Assembly: GCA_030039695.1 (NCBI GenBank)
Contig: JASHVB010000201.1
Span: 1-7,002 of the forward strand
Length of the DNA: 7,002 nt
Direction of reading: 5' to 3'
Source: Acetobacteraceae bacterium
GTDB lineage: Bacteria; Pseudomonadota; Alphaproteobacteria; Acetobacterales; Acetobacteraceae
Shown here piece by piece: positions 1 to 5,373 of the stretch; position 1 is the stretch's first letter; each line of letters opens with the position of its first letter. The notes beneath the pieces are model-generated. The model searched no databases. It was given only the letters and a program-made list of their open reading frames with translations, and had not been told where the DNA came from. A program made the position numbers and the translations under genes.

Positions 1-12
1 GGTGATCTCGCT

Positions 13-237
13 ATGACTGGCCGGTACGTATCGAGAAACCGGTCTGTCATCGACATCAATCAACTGCCTGGTAGAGTTAGTCCACTCGCTGCAGGACCCC
101 TCGAAATCGTTGCCACATTCCTTCAGGTCGGAATCGGATTTGTAGCCAAGCGTCTGCGTGCTTATGACAAGACAATCATTGACTGCATTGGGCGCGATAC
201 CTCGGTTGAAGCCGTCCGGCTACCCTCATGCCGCTAG
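13..237 (+). CDS. Hypothetical small protein, possibly a phasin-like remnant
   Basis: This is a 74-codon frame starting at ATG 13, with a GGTGAT sequence a few bases upstream that could be a partial Shine-Dalgarno. I do not recognise it firmly. The middle of the protein (about residues 28-68) reads as amphipathic helix, with the pattern PLEIVATFLQ, then FVAKRLRAYD, then a cysteine and an acidic stretch (CIGRDTSVEAV). This loosely resembles the helical core of phasin-family proteins, which coat polyhydroxyalkanoate granules. Phasins are usually longer, and neither other forward frame after the stop at 237 gives an obvious continuation. It could be a truncated gene, a small genuine gene or chance. 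The phasin idea is inference only. No partner gene for granule metabolism is visible. Confidence 0.3.
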   Translation: MTGRYVSRNRSVIDINQLPGRVSPLAAGPLEIVATFLQVGIGFVAKRLRAYDKTIIDCIGRDTSVEAVRLPSCR

Positions 238-308
238 CAAACAACTCTTCCGGCGACGCTGCCTTGCGGCTGGACGCCAATGTGTGCGATAGTCTTGTCG
301 ACAGCCGA

Positions 309-331
309 TGTCCAATTCGTCCAATCGGACA
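309..331. promoter_or_regulatory. Direct and inverted repeat upstream of the PPOX gene, possible operator
   Basis: GTCCAAT occurs at 310-316 and again at 319-325, a 9-base period. The second copy is followed by GGAC, so 319-330 forms a short dyad (GTCC-aatc-GGAC), and TGTCC at 309-313 mirrors GGACA at 327-331. The repeat ends 19 bases before the ATG at 351, a position suited to a repressor site. No regulator gene is present in the window, so binding is inferred only. Confidence 0.25.
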
Positions 332-341
332 AACTTGAATC

Positions 342-348
342 GAGGGAG
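342..348 (+). promoter_or_regulatory. Ribosome binding site of the PPOX gene
   Basis: GAGGGAG lies 2 bases upstream of the ATG at 351, with the GAGGG core spaced 4 bases. It is purine-rich and slightly close, but it fixes 351 as the start because no other in-frame start nearby has a comparable site. Confidence 0.5.
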
Positions 349-350
349 TC

Positions 351-779
351 ATGAAGATTCCTCAGTCCGTGCAAGACCTGATTGCCAAGGGTCCGCTTGC
401 CCATCTGACCTCTCTCAATCGCGATGGCAGCCCACAGGTCACCGTGGTGTGGGTCGGAATCGAAAACGACGAGTTCGTGGTCGGACATCTGGCCATGCAT
501 CAGAAGGTCAAAAACATCCGTCGCGACCCCAGAGTCGTGCTCTCGATGTTGAGCGACGGCACAAGCGCTGAGGGATTGCGGGAGTACCTGGTGGTGTACG
601 GCAACGCGCGGGTAACTGAGGGCGGTGCTGTGGAGCTATTGCAGCGCTTGGCGCCAATCTACCTCGGCCCGGGGGCCGACTTTCCGCCGGCCTCTATGCG
701 GAACATTCCCGGCTACATCACCCGAATCATGCCGTCCCGTCTGAGCGGCATCGGCCCTTGGGCCTCGAAAGCCGACTGA
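351..779 (+). CDS. PPOX-class (pyridoxamine 5'-phosphate oxidase-like) flavin-dependent oxidoreductase
   Basis: This 142-residue cytosolic protein has the split-barrel flavin-binding fold of the pyridoxamine 5'-phosphate oxidase superfamily, in the group annotated as PPOX-class F420- or FMN-dependent oxidoreductases (Rv1155-like). Seen in the sequence: an N-terminal helix with GPLAHLTSLNRDG (14-26), the family's usual first strand and turn; SPQVTVVWVG (27-36), which pairs with it; then FVVGHLAMHQKVKNIRRDPRV (42-62), the typical stretch whose K/R-rich helix contacts the flavin phosphate. YLVVYGNARVTEG (79-91) is the later barrel strand, and the end carries an IGPW motif (134-137) often seen in this group. 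The length matches the family (about 130-150), so it looks complete. Family members bind F420 or FMN and reduce varied small molecules or simply store cofactor; the substrate cannot be read from the sequence. It stands alone, with no gene within 500 bases downstream. GAGGGAG supports the start. Confidence 0.92.
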   Translation: MKIPQSVQDLIAKGPLAHLTSLNRDGSPQVTVVWVGIENDEFVVGHLAMHQKVKNIRRDPRVVLSMLSDGTSAEGLREYLVVYGNARVTEGGAVELLQRLAPIYLGPGADFPPASMRNIPGYITRIMPSRLSGIGPWASKAD

Positions 780-1323
780 ACGTGAGATGTTCGACAACGA
801 TTCTCGACAAATTACGAGCGGACAAACAGCCACAACAAATCATACCTTCATGGCTTGCCGGTGCGGGCACGTCACATGCAGCGCGCTGCCCCTCGCAGCT
901 GTGCAATGCAGCCCGCGGCCCCGCCCGCCCCGTGCCGTCCATCCAGGCCAGTGGAAGCGAAGCCGCCAAATCGCCATACGGAGACGCGATAACCGACCTC
1001 GCCGAGCCAAAAAGGTTTCATCCGGCTGATGGAAGACCAACTCATCCACTGCCTCGTCCAGGCCGAGACGGGACTCCAGCCGGAACCCCTCAAGCCCGTC
1101 GACGATGAAGACCCGGCTCTCGCAGCGATGGTGTTTGCGAGTTGGTTGGCTCCCAATTTTTGGCGTGAGCTGTCCATTGTTGTCCTGCCCGACAACAACA
1201 GTCGTTGCTCCCAGGTTGAACATGCCGGTGCAGCCCTTGTCGCGCTGACCGTTAATCCGCACGTCGCAAAGAACGGTCAATTTCCGTGTGGATACAACTG
1301 GGGAGTGGAAAGATCCTGGTCTG
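780..1323. other. Gene-free stretch between the PPOX gene and the transposase remnant
   Basis: No frame here is convincing. On the minus strand a frame is open from about 1382 to 840; its part from about 1120 to 960 has GC-rich third positions and reads like protein (VFIVDGLEGFRLESRLGLDE). The opposite strand, ATG 1029 to 1358, is equally open and also reads like protein (ALAAMVFASWLAPNFWRELS). Neither has a good ribosome site and I recognise neither. At most one is a gene fragment, possibly cut by the adjacent insertion sequence. The stretch also holds a hairpin at 1177-1198. No terminator with a T-run was found after the PPOX gene. Confidence 0.4.
1177..1198. repeat. Perfect 8-bp inverted repeat with 6-base loop
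   Basis: TTGTTGTC (1177-1184) is followed by six bases and then its exact complement GACAACAA (1191-1198). There is no T-run on either side, so it is not a typical intrinsic terminator. It lies 126 bases beyond the end of the extended transposase frame and could belong to the insertion sequence end or be an operator. Its role is unknown. Confidence 0.4.
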
Positions 1324-1419
1324 TTAGACGGCCAGTGGGAGAACGGAGGTTGGACTAAGCCGACCGTCCAGGACTGCGGCACGGACGGTCGCGACGCGGT
1401 GAGCGCCCTAGGGAAACTA
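1324..1419 (-). pseudogene. Detached C-terminal end of the ISKra4 transposase, behind two in-frame TAG codons
   Basis: Reading on in the transposase frame past the stop gives R-stop-F-P-stop-GAHRVATVRAAVLDGRL, then a short tail ending at TAA 1326-1324. The stops are TAG at 1419-1417 and TAG at 1410-1408. GAHRV...RAAVLDGRL is the usual end of ISKra4 transposases, preceded in the family by roughly W-S-P-R/K. The first TAG is one G-to-A change from TGG (Trp). The frame is otherwise preserved, so these are point mutations in a once continuous gene and not an insertion or a frameshift. Confidence 0.8.
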
Positions 1420-2706
1420 CCTCATACGCTGCTTCTTGGCCATGCGTGCGTTGGCGATCTCATCCACACAGCCTTCCGCACGCGACGTCGAGATTGGAAG
1501 CCTTGCGCGGTAGCGCGCACCGTAATCGATCAGCGAGTCGACGTTGTTTGCCAGGTAACGACGTAGATCATCACAGTTACACAGGAGCCTGGCGACGGCG
1601 GGTCGGAACTTCTCTCCGTTCAAATAAGCGACCTCGGCGGCCAAATGGCGCATCCCGAACAGTTCGTCATGAGCCTCTTCGTGATAACCGTTCCAGATGA
1701 GATGCCGCAGGCGACTGATCCTCCACTCGACGATTTCCAACCCCGCCCGGTGCCGCGGTTCGAGGGCATAAACCCCGCGTAACGCTTGCTCGATGTGCTG
1801 AACCCGCGTGGAGATATGCCACCAATCCAACATACAGGTGACCGGCTCACCAACGGCAGCGCGGACCAGACCTGGTAGCGCCGGTTCGCCGTCGCTGAGG
1901 ACCGTGATGGCGCGACCGGGCTGCGATCCTTGTTCTTGAAGCGCCTGTCGCAACGTCGTCAGCGGCGTATCCGCACCCTTCGGTGCAAGAGCAAAGCGTC
2001 GTGGCGGCTTTCCTGCCACTTCGATTTTGCTGACGGTGACGTCGATGTGTCTCGATCGATAGCCATGAGTGGCTCGAATGTGCGCTCCGTCAATCACCAC
2101 CACCATCTCGGCCGGCGGATCAATGTTAGGTTCGGGCTCCGGCACTGCCGCACCCGCGCTCTCGAGATTAGCCGCGACGCGATGAGTTCGATTGCGCATG
2201 GTTACATGGTTGACTGGCCCTTCAGGCAGGAGCATCTGCATCAGCTGCGCCGCCTCGCGATAGGAATGCCGGGCGCTCAGCTCCGCTTGCAGCCGCCGGC
2301 GTTGCGGCGTGCACCGGTCCGGGAGCAGCTCCGCCAGGCGCGACAGGGAGACATCCACGAGGCCCCAGACACTCCTGCAAGGGCACGCGCTGATCCGAGG
2401 CGCGTCGACGGTGATGGGCCCGGCCAGCGTCTGGACCTTGCGGGTCCGCTGCTTGCGCAGACGTCGAAGCTTCAGGCAGTCCCTGCACACACGAGCGCAG
2501 GTCGTGAACTCCTCCATCTGGGTCTGAAGGATCAGGCGTGTGAGTTCGCCGAGTAGGGTCTTCCCCTCCGCCAGCGTCAGGCCCACCCCCTCTGCGGTTA
2601 GCCCGACAACCCGCCTCTCGAGCCTTGCAACCTCGATAGTCTCCACCTCTCCCCAGCCATATCTGCTGGTCCGGCGACGTTGGACCACTTGGTGGGACTC
2701 GAGCAA
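1417..2706 (-). CDS. ISKra4-family transposase, C-terminally truncated by a nonsense codon
   Basis: This is a DDE-type transposase of the ISKra4 family, with 429 codons open. The start used is a TTG at 2706 (reading LESHQVVQRRRTSRYGWGE); an upstream in-frame TAG leaves little room for another start, and the original ATG may be lost. The N-terminal third carries a cysteine cluster (C70, C74, C77, then C108 and C110), likely metal- or DNA-binding. The catalytic core shows VVVIDGAHIRA with D206, TVLSDGEPALPG with D272, MLDWWHIS with D294, and the glutamate E411 in SRAEGCVDEIANARM; the conserved carboxylates are therefore present. The frame stops right after KKQRMR, where family members normally continue with a tryptophan and the GAHRV block. 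That block follows in frame beyond two TAG codons, so the protein lacks about 30 residues. It is probably non-functional, and it sits alone with no passenger gene. Confidence 0.88.
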   Translation of the reverse strand: MLESHQVVQRRRTSRYGWGEVETIEVARLERRVVGLTAEGVGLTLAEGKTLLGELTRLILQTQMEEFTTCARVCRDCLKLRRLRKQRTRKVQTLAGPITVDAPRISACPCRSVWGLVDVSLSRLAELLPDRCTPQRRRLQAELSARHSYREAAQLMQMLLPEGPVNHVTMRNRTHRVAANLESAGAAVPEPEPNIDPPAEMVVVIDGAHIRATHGYRSRHIDVTVSKIEVAGKPPRRFALAPKGADTPLTTLRQALQEQGSQPGRAITVLSDGEPALPGLVRAAVGEPVTCMLDWWHISTRVQHIEQALRGVYALEPRHRAGLEIVEWRISRLRHLIWNGYHEEAHDELFGMRHLAAEVAYLNGEKFRPAVARLLCNCDDLRRYLANNVDSLIDYGARYRARLPISTSRAEGCVDEIANARMAKKQRMR

Positions 2707-2712
2707 AGTCCC
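2694..2712. repeat. 6-bp inverted repeat overlapping the transposase start
   Basis: GGGACT (2694-2699) and AGTCCC (2707-2712) are separated by 7 bases and enclose the TTG start codon (2706-2704, minus strand). In mRNA this would fold the start codon into a small hairpin, a way some insertion sequences limit transposase translation. The arms are short, so this may be chance. Confidence 0.3.
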
Positions 2713-2716
2713 GAGC

Positions 2717-2920
2717 TCATTTGTCCAGACTGGTCGCTACCGGCACGCGGGGAAGCGGTGGCCAATTAAGGGCCTGCGCAGCGTGCCTGATCGCCATGCA
2801 CATGCTGACAGATGCAAGGCGCCCGCACGAACCGACCTGGCAATAGACGATCGGCTCCTGCGCCGACGCAGGTGTGACGCCCACCGCCAGCACAAGTGCT
2901 GCTGCAAGGATTCGGGTCAT
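2717..2920 (-). CDS. Small exported protein with signal peptide, probably truncated at the insertion-sequence side
   Basis: A 67-codon frame starts at ATG 2920. Residues 1-20 form a textbook Sec signal peptide: basic MTR, a hydrophobic run (ILAAALVLAVGV) and TPASA before QEP, giving a predicted cut after A20. The mature part is only 47 residues and begins QEPIVYCQVGSCG, with three cysteines (C27, C32, C41), which suggests a disulfide-stabilised periplasmic or secreted peptide. I do not recognise a family; small cysteine-containing periplasmic proteins of this style are common in Rhizobiales. The last residues (proline-rich, then VATSLDK) are unlike the rest, and the stop at 2719-2717 is only 11 bases from the transposase start, so the natural C-terminus may have been replaced by insertion-sequence DNA. 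No strong ribosome site is visible, only a purine-poor GCAGCGGCG. It is oriented the same way as the transposase. Confidence 0.55.
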   Translation of the reverse strand: MTRILAAALVLAVGVTPASAQEPIVYCQVGSCGRLASVSMCMAIRHAAQALNWPPLPRVPVATSLDK

Positions 2921-3500
2921 CGCCGCTGCACTGCTAAAGAAAGGCGCGACAGCGCGCCGGCCAACAGGACCAACGCGCCGAGTTAAACACGTCAGAGGTT
3001 TGCCGCGGAAGAAGTTGCATGCACGCGGCGCCGGCAGGATCGCATCAGGAACGTCTCAGCCGTGTTGCTGGCCTCCTACGGTTTGCGACGGGCGCCGATC
3101 ACCGCGGCGGCGTGAGTCCAGCGCCTTACGCCATCAGTCGGCCGGCACCGGGTTTTTCGCAAGCCGGTCCAAGCTGGGCTGAGCGCCCGCCGCTGGCAGC
3201 CCAAGCTCGCGATACGGAGACCGTCCCTTGCGGGAATCGCATAGTGATGTTCGGTTCACGCGAGCATTGTGTCGGGTAGACTGGTCCGCATGAGCGAACT
3301 CGATCGCTTGCGGCCACGTCGAGTGGAGAGCACGCATGGCCTTGTGATAACTCCTTGCCTCGTCGGCGAAGGCCGCACCGGCGTAGCGAGGAAAACCAGC
3401 GCCTGATTCGCCTTCCTCAGACAGGTGATGGTTGATGGGGGTAACCATCGGGGATGAAGTGGCGTCAGAACCAAGTGCGCATGATGATTTTCAAAGGCCT
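2921..3500. other. Gene-free stretch upstream of the OmpA-like lipoprotein
   Basis: Several frames are open but none is convincing. The best is on the minus strand from 3448 to 3134 (104 codons). Its first half reads helical (AAFADEARSYHKAMRAL) and its second half is low-grade; it has no Shine-Dalgarno and overlaps the inverted repeat at 3427-3449. A ten-base word, ATACGGAGAC, occurs at 3212-3221 and also at 976-985, on the other side of the insertion sequence, but the flanks do not match well enough to call a repeat family. No RNA gene or terminator was recognised. Confidence 0.4.
3427..3449. promoter_or_regulatory. 7-bp inverted repeat upstream of the OmpA-like lipoprotein gene
   Basis: GATGGTT (3427-3433) and its exact complement AACCATC (3443-3449) are separated by 9 bases (gatgggggt). 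The centre lies about 60 bases upstream of the proposed start at 3501, a suitable place for a dimeric regulator's operator. No T-run follows. The proposed role is inference from position and symmetry alone. Confidence 0.3.
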
Positions 3501-4319
3501 ATGTGGAATCTGCAAAATATGCCCCGAAACCTCACTGTAGCAACCATTTTCGCTGTGGCCGCATGTTCCGGCTCACAACCAGTGCAAGAGCTATCCGATA
3601 GGGTTGCCGCTCCATTGTCGCATAGGGAGTCGTGCGCCCACATAGCAAGTGTCCAATACCTCTCGGACAGTGTCCTGGTGCGTATACCTGATGCCGCACT
3701 TTTCAAAACAAACCAGACGAAGTTGACAGAATGTGGACAGTTTGTTCTGACCAGCCTGATCCAGTCGATGTTGGACCCTAGAATGATGCGGGTGGCGATC
3801 GAGCAGGCAAACCTGTCACCGGCTTTCTCATCCTTGTCACGTGAGCGGGCGGAAGTGCTCAAAACAACGTTCTCACACGTCGGCTTTGCAGCAGACCAGC
3901 CTCCTGTGGTTCTGGACCCTGCAAGCAAAGAATCAGCGGGAGCGTGGGGAATTCGGCTAGCCGTCGCAACGCCTATGTTACCTGTGGCCACGCCGACAAC
4001 GGTTACGCTGTTCGATGGCTCCTATCGTGTTACGCTTCATGTGACTGGCACAGCGACGGCGGCGAAAGGACAAGACTGGTGCGATTCTCCTGGTCAGCCA
4101 GTTATAACAATTACCAATGGACAGTTGACCTTTCTGGTCCCGCACCCAAATGTTCCCGGAAATCCGACGCTGTCACTAGTGGCGTCGGTCTATCAAGACG
4201 GCTCATTGTCTGGCCAGTCCAATGATGGCGGCATTTCGGGACAGATAAGTGGTCGTCGCATCACAGGCCGCATCGATGGCGCCGGCTGCGTCTACGGTTT
4301 CTCCGGAGGTCGCATATAG
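3501..4319 (+). CDS. Lipoprotein with OmpA/MotB-like domain and C-terminal glycine-rich beta domain
   Basis: This envelope protein has 272 residues from ATG 3501. A further in-frame ATG at 3519 is also possible; the frame is open upstream but only from a TTG at 3432, which would put the signal peptide too far inside. From 3501 the N-terminus has a basic region, a short hydrophobic stretch (LTVATIFAVAAC) and a V-A-A-C lipobox, predicting lipid attachment at C22. Residues about 45-157 resemble an OmpA-like peptidoglycan-binding fold: SVLVRIPDAALFKTN (strand plus the LF loop), a long helix, RVAIEQANLS, then LSRERAEVLKTTF, matching the family's LS-x-x-RA helix. The usual G-x-T-D motif before it is absent, so peptidoglycan binding is uncertain. 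Residues about 165-272 form a second unit starting TLFDGSYRV, with C194, a strand VITITNGQLTF, DGSLSGQ, ISGQISGRRITGRI and final C263; such FDG...DG.L.G...C modules recur in alphaproteobacterial exported proteins. Base composition is less GC-rich than the neighbours. A weak AAAGG lies 3 bases before 3501. Confidence 0.78.
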   Translation: MWNLQNMPRNLTVATIFAVAACSGSQPVQELSDRVAAPLSHRESCAHIASVQYLSDSVLVRIPDAALFKTNQTKLTECGQFVLTSLIQSMLDPRMMRVAIEQANLSPAFSSLSRERAEVLKTTFSHVGFAADQPPVVLDPASKESAGAWGIRLAVATPMLPVATPTTVTLFDGSYRVTLHVTGTATAAKGQDWCDSPGQPVITITNGQLTFLVPHPNVPGNPTLSLVASVYQDGSLSGQSNDGGISGQISGRRITGRIDGAGCVYGFSGGRI

Positions 4320-4387
4320 ATCACTTATACCAACGATCCTATGATGTGGCGGTTTGAGGAGAGTGCCGCTGGGTGAATCTCCCGCCG

Positions 4388-4999
4388 TCACGCGATGTCG
4401 GCCTCTACACCTTTCTTTGTTGCTAAGTTGCCCACCAAGCCCAGAGGAACAACACCGCCAGGAAGTACGTTCCCACACCGAGTCCCATCGCACCGGCAAG
4501 CCACTCGGGCGGAGTGGCGCACAGCGCCATGGCGCGATTTTGATTGCACGGCACGGAGCTGCATCGTTGTGAAGCACCAGCACGCGAGAGCCGGAATCAC
4601 GAAAAGAGGGTTGACCATGGTGTGGGCTCCTTTCACCAGCCGGACCATGGCCTCCCACGGCGTGCGAACGACAAACGCGGGCGCGGCTCTTGCATCCTCG
4701 CGTGGCGCGAGCCCGGCCCCTGTTGCTCCCCCGATCTCAAGGCGCACCGGGTCAGCTGGGTTTGCGAGTCGATGCTGTTCACTATCAGGGCCCAGCCATC
4801 GTGGCCCAACGATCGCCAGGACTATGTCACTCTCGCCGAGCACCCGGTCGATATGGCGCCGGAAATCGACGCCCGGCGGAATGTTGTCGATGTCGCGGAA
4901 CACTGCCTCACGGCCGAAATGGCCCGCCAGCCGGTCAAAGATGCCGCCAGTAATGTCGACCGAGTCGTTACGATGATAGGAGATCGTGATCCGCAGCAT
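4388..4999 (-). CDS. TIR-domain protein with abruptly diverging, probably frame-disrupted C-terminal half
   Basis: The frame has 203 codons from ATG 4999. Residues 1-89 are a clear bacterial TIR domain: LRITISYHRND (first strand and following loop), ITGGIFDRLAGHFG (helix A), AVFRDIDNIPPGVDFRRHI (strand B, BB loop and helix B), DIVLAIVGPRWLG (strand C), then the NPADPVRLEI segment leading into helix C. E88 lies where the active-site glutamate of TIR NADases is often found, but this needs alignment. A full TIR domain runs about 130-150 residues, and the expected IPVIPVLV strand and final helices are missing in all three minus frames. From residue 90 the sequence turns into low-similarity GATGAGLAPRED and further. 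The tail contains a strong internal ribosome site and a hydrophobic stretch, and looks like other material read through. TIR proteins act in phage defence, signalling or NAD cleavage; this copy is probably inactive. No good Shine-Dalgarno is seen at 4999. It converges on the lipoprotein gene, leaving 68 bases between the two stops. Confidence 0.75.
   Translation of the reverse strand: MLRITISYHRNDSVDITGGIFDRLAGHFGREAVFRDIDNIPPGVDFRRHIDRVLGESDIVLAIVGPRWLGPDSEQHRLANPADPVRLEIGGATGAGLAPREDARAAPAFVVRTPWEAMVRLVKGAHTMVNPLFVIPALACWCFTTMQLRAVQSKSRHGAVRHSARVACRCDGTRCGNVLPGGVVPLGLVGNLATKKGVEADIA
4423..4618 (-). pseudogene. Possible small membrane protein overlapping the TIR tail, broken by a frameshift
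   Basis: On the minus strand AAAGGAG (4633-4627) stands 8 bases before ATG 4618, the best Shine-Dalgarno in the window. The ATG opens MVNPLFVIPALACWCFTTMQ, a hydrophobic start in the same frame as the TIR protein's tail. That frame then becomes Arg/Ser/Cys-rich and unconvincing. In the next frame, ATG 4530 begins a 35-codon stretch ending at TAG 4425-4423 that contains an unmistakable membrane segment (LAGAMGLGVGTYFLAVLFLW followed by AWWAT). Joining the two frames by one shift between about 4560 and 4530 would give a protein of roughly 65 residues with two hydrophobic segments. I do not recognise the family. Alternatives are two overlapping tiny genes, or only the 35-residue unit being real. 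Confidence 0.4.
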
Positions 5000-5373
5000 C
5001 GCACAACGGTGCCGATCAGACTTGAATTTGATCTTCTATTGTGTGTTTACGCGGCCGCAATTTTTAATGCCCGCTGAACATCGCGCTTACTCGGTACCTC
5101 GGTATCTGCACCGAGGGTGCGCCCGCACACGCCGAGATGCAGGTCTGATCCCGCGCACGAGAAGTGCTGCGCGAAAGCGACGGCTGTCTCATCCGCGGTG
5201 ACCGATCCGGTGCTTGGCTGTCCCGCCGCGGGCCACCTCTTCCAACCGACGCGATGGTACTGACGTCGATCCCGCGCAGGGACCACCAAGCCATCAACTC
5301 GGATCTTCTCGGCCAGGCAGGAATTCTCCGTCATGAGCAACATCAACCGGTTCCGTTCACCTGGCACTTATTC
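5000..5373. other. Stretch between the TIR gene and the glycine-zipper gene; weak open frame and leader
   Basis: A minus-strand frame runs from 5367 to 5047 (106 codons). Its second half reads somewhat protein-like (DETAVAFAQHFSCAGSDLHL, later PSKRDVQRALKIAAA), but the first half does not, it has no ribosome site, and I recognise nothing. It may be the end of a decayed gene. Just upstream of the TIR start, the AT-richer minus-strand region 5060-5010 contains TTGCGG, 16 bases, then TAGAAG, which could serve as a poor sigma-70-type promoter for the TIR gene; this is a weak guess. Confidence 0.3.
5097..5116. repeat. 7-bp inverted repeat (hairpin) upstream of the TIR gene
   Basis: CCTCGGT (5097-5103) pairs exactly with ACCGAGG (5110-5116) around a 6-base loop. 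A second copy of CTCGGTA sits immediately before it (5090-5096), so the spot combines a direct and an inverted repeat. No T-run follows on either strand, so it is not a standard terminator. It could be an operator or chance. Confidence 0.35.

Larger units (their letters stand above)
1324..2706 (-). mobile_element. Degenerate ISKra4-family insertion sequence (coding extent; true ends not found)
   Basis: The element is recognised by its transposase, read on the minus strand. The coordinates cover the transposase frame including the C-terminal part beyond two stop codons, ending at the TAA at 1324-1326. Full ISKra4-type elements carry terminal inverted repeats outside the gene. I could not identify a convincing pair. 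A very weak candidate match is the minus-strand sequence near 2765-2750 (TTAATTGGCCACC) against plus-strand 1151-1170 (TCCCAATTTTTGGCGTGAGC), which is too imperfect to define ends. No target duplication was identified. With an interrupted gene and no clear ends, it is probably an immobile relic. Confidence 0.65.

Noticed and set aside
1930..2556. Plus-strand frame of 208 codons
   Set aside because: It is the antisense shadow of the transposase: Arg/His-rich and low in hydrophobic residues, with no motif.
976..3221. ATACGGAGAC at 976-985 and 3212-3221 as possible duplicated flanks of the insertion sequence
   Set aside because: The two copies lie far outside the plausible element ends and their surroundings do not align; a ten-base match is expected by chance at this scale or may reflect short codon similarity.
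3432..3500. Earlier start (TTG 3432) for the lipoprotein
   Set aside because: It would add 23 or more polar residues before the signal peptide and bury the lipobox; ATG 3501 or 3519 puts the lipid-modified cysteine at a normal distance.
4338..4375. Possible bidirectional terminator between the convergent lipoprotein and TIR genes
   Set aside because: Only a 4-base GCGG/CCGC pairing is visible and no T-run follows on either strand.
4395..5077. Plus-strand frames of 177-193 codons opposite the TIR gene
   Set aside because: They are antisense to a recognisable TIR domain and rich in Arg, Pro and Ser without any domain pattern.
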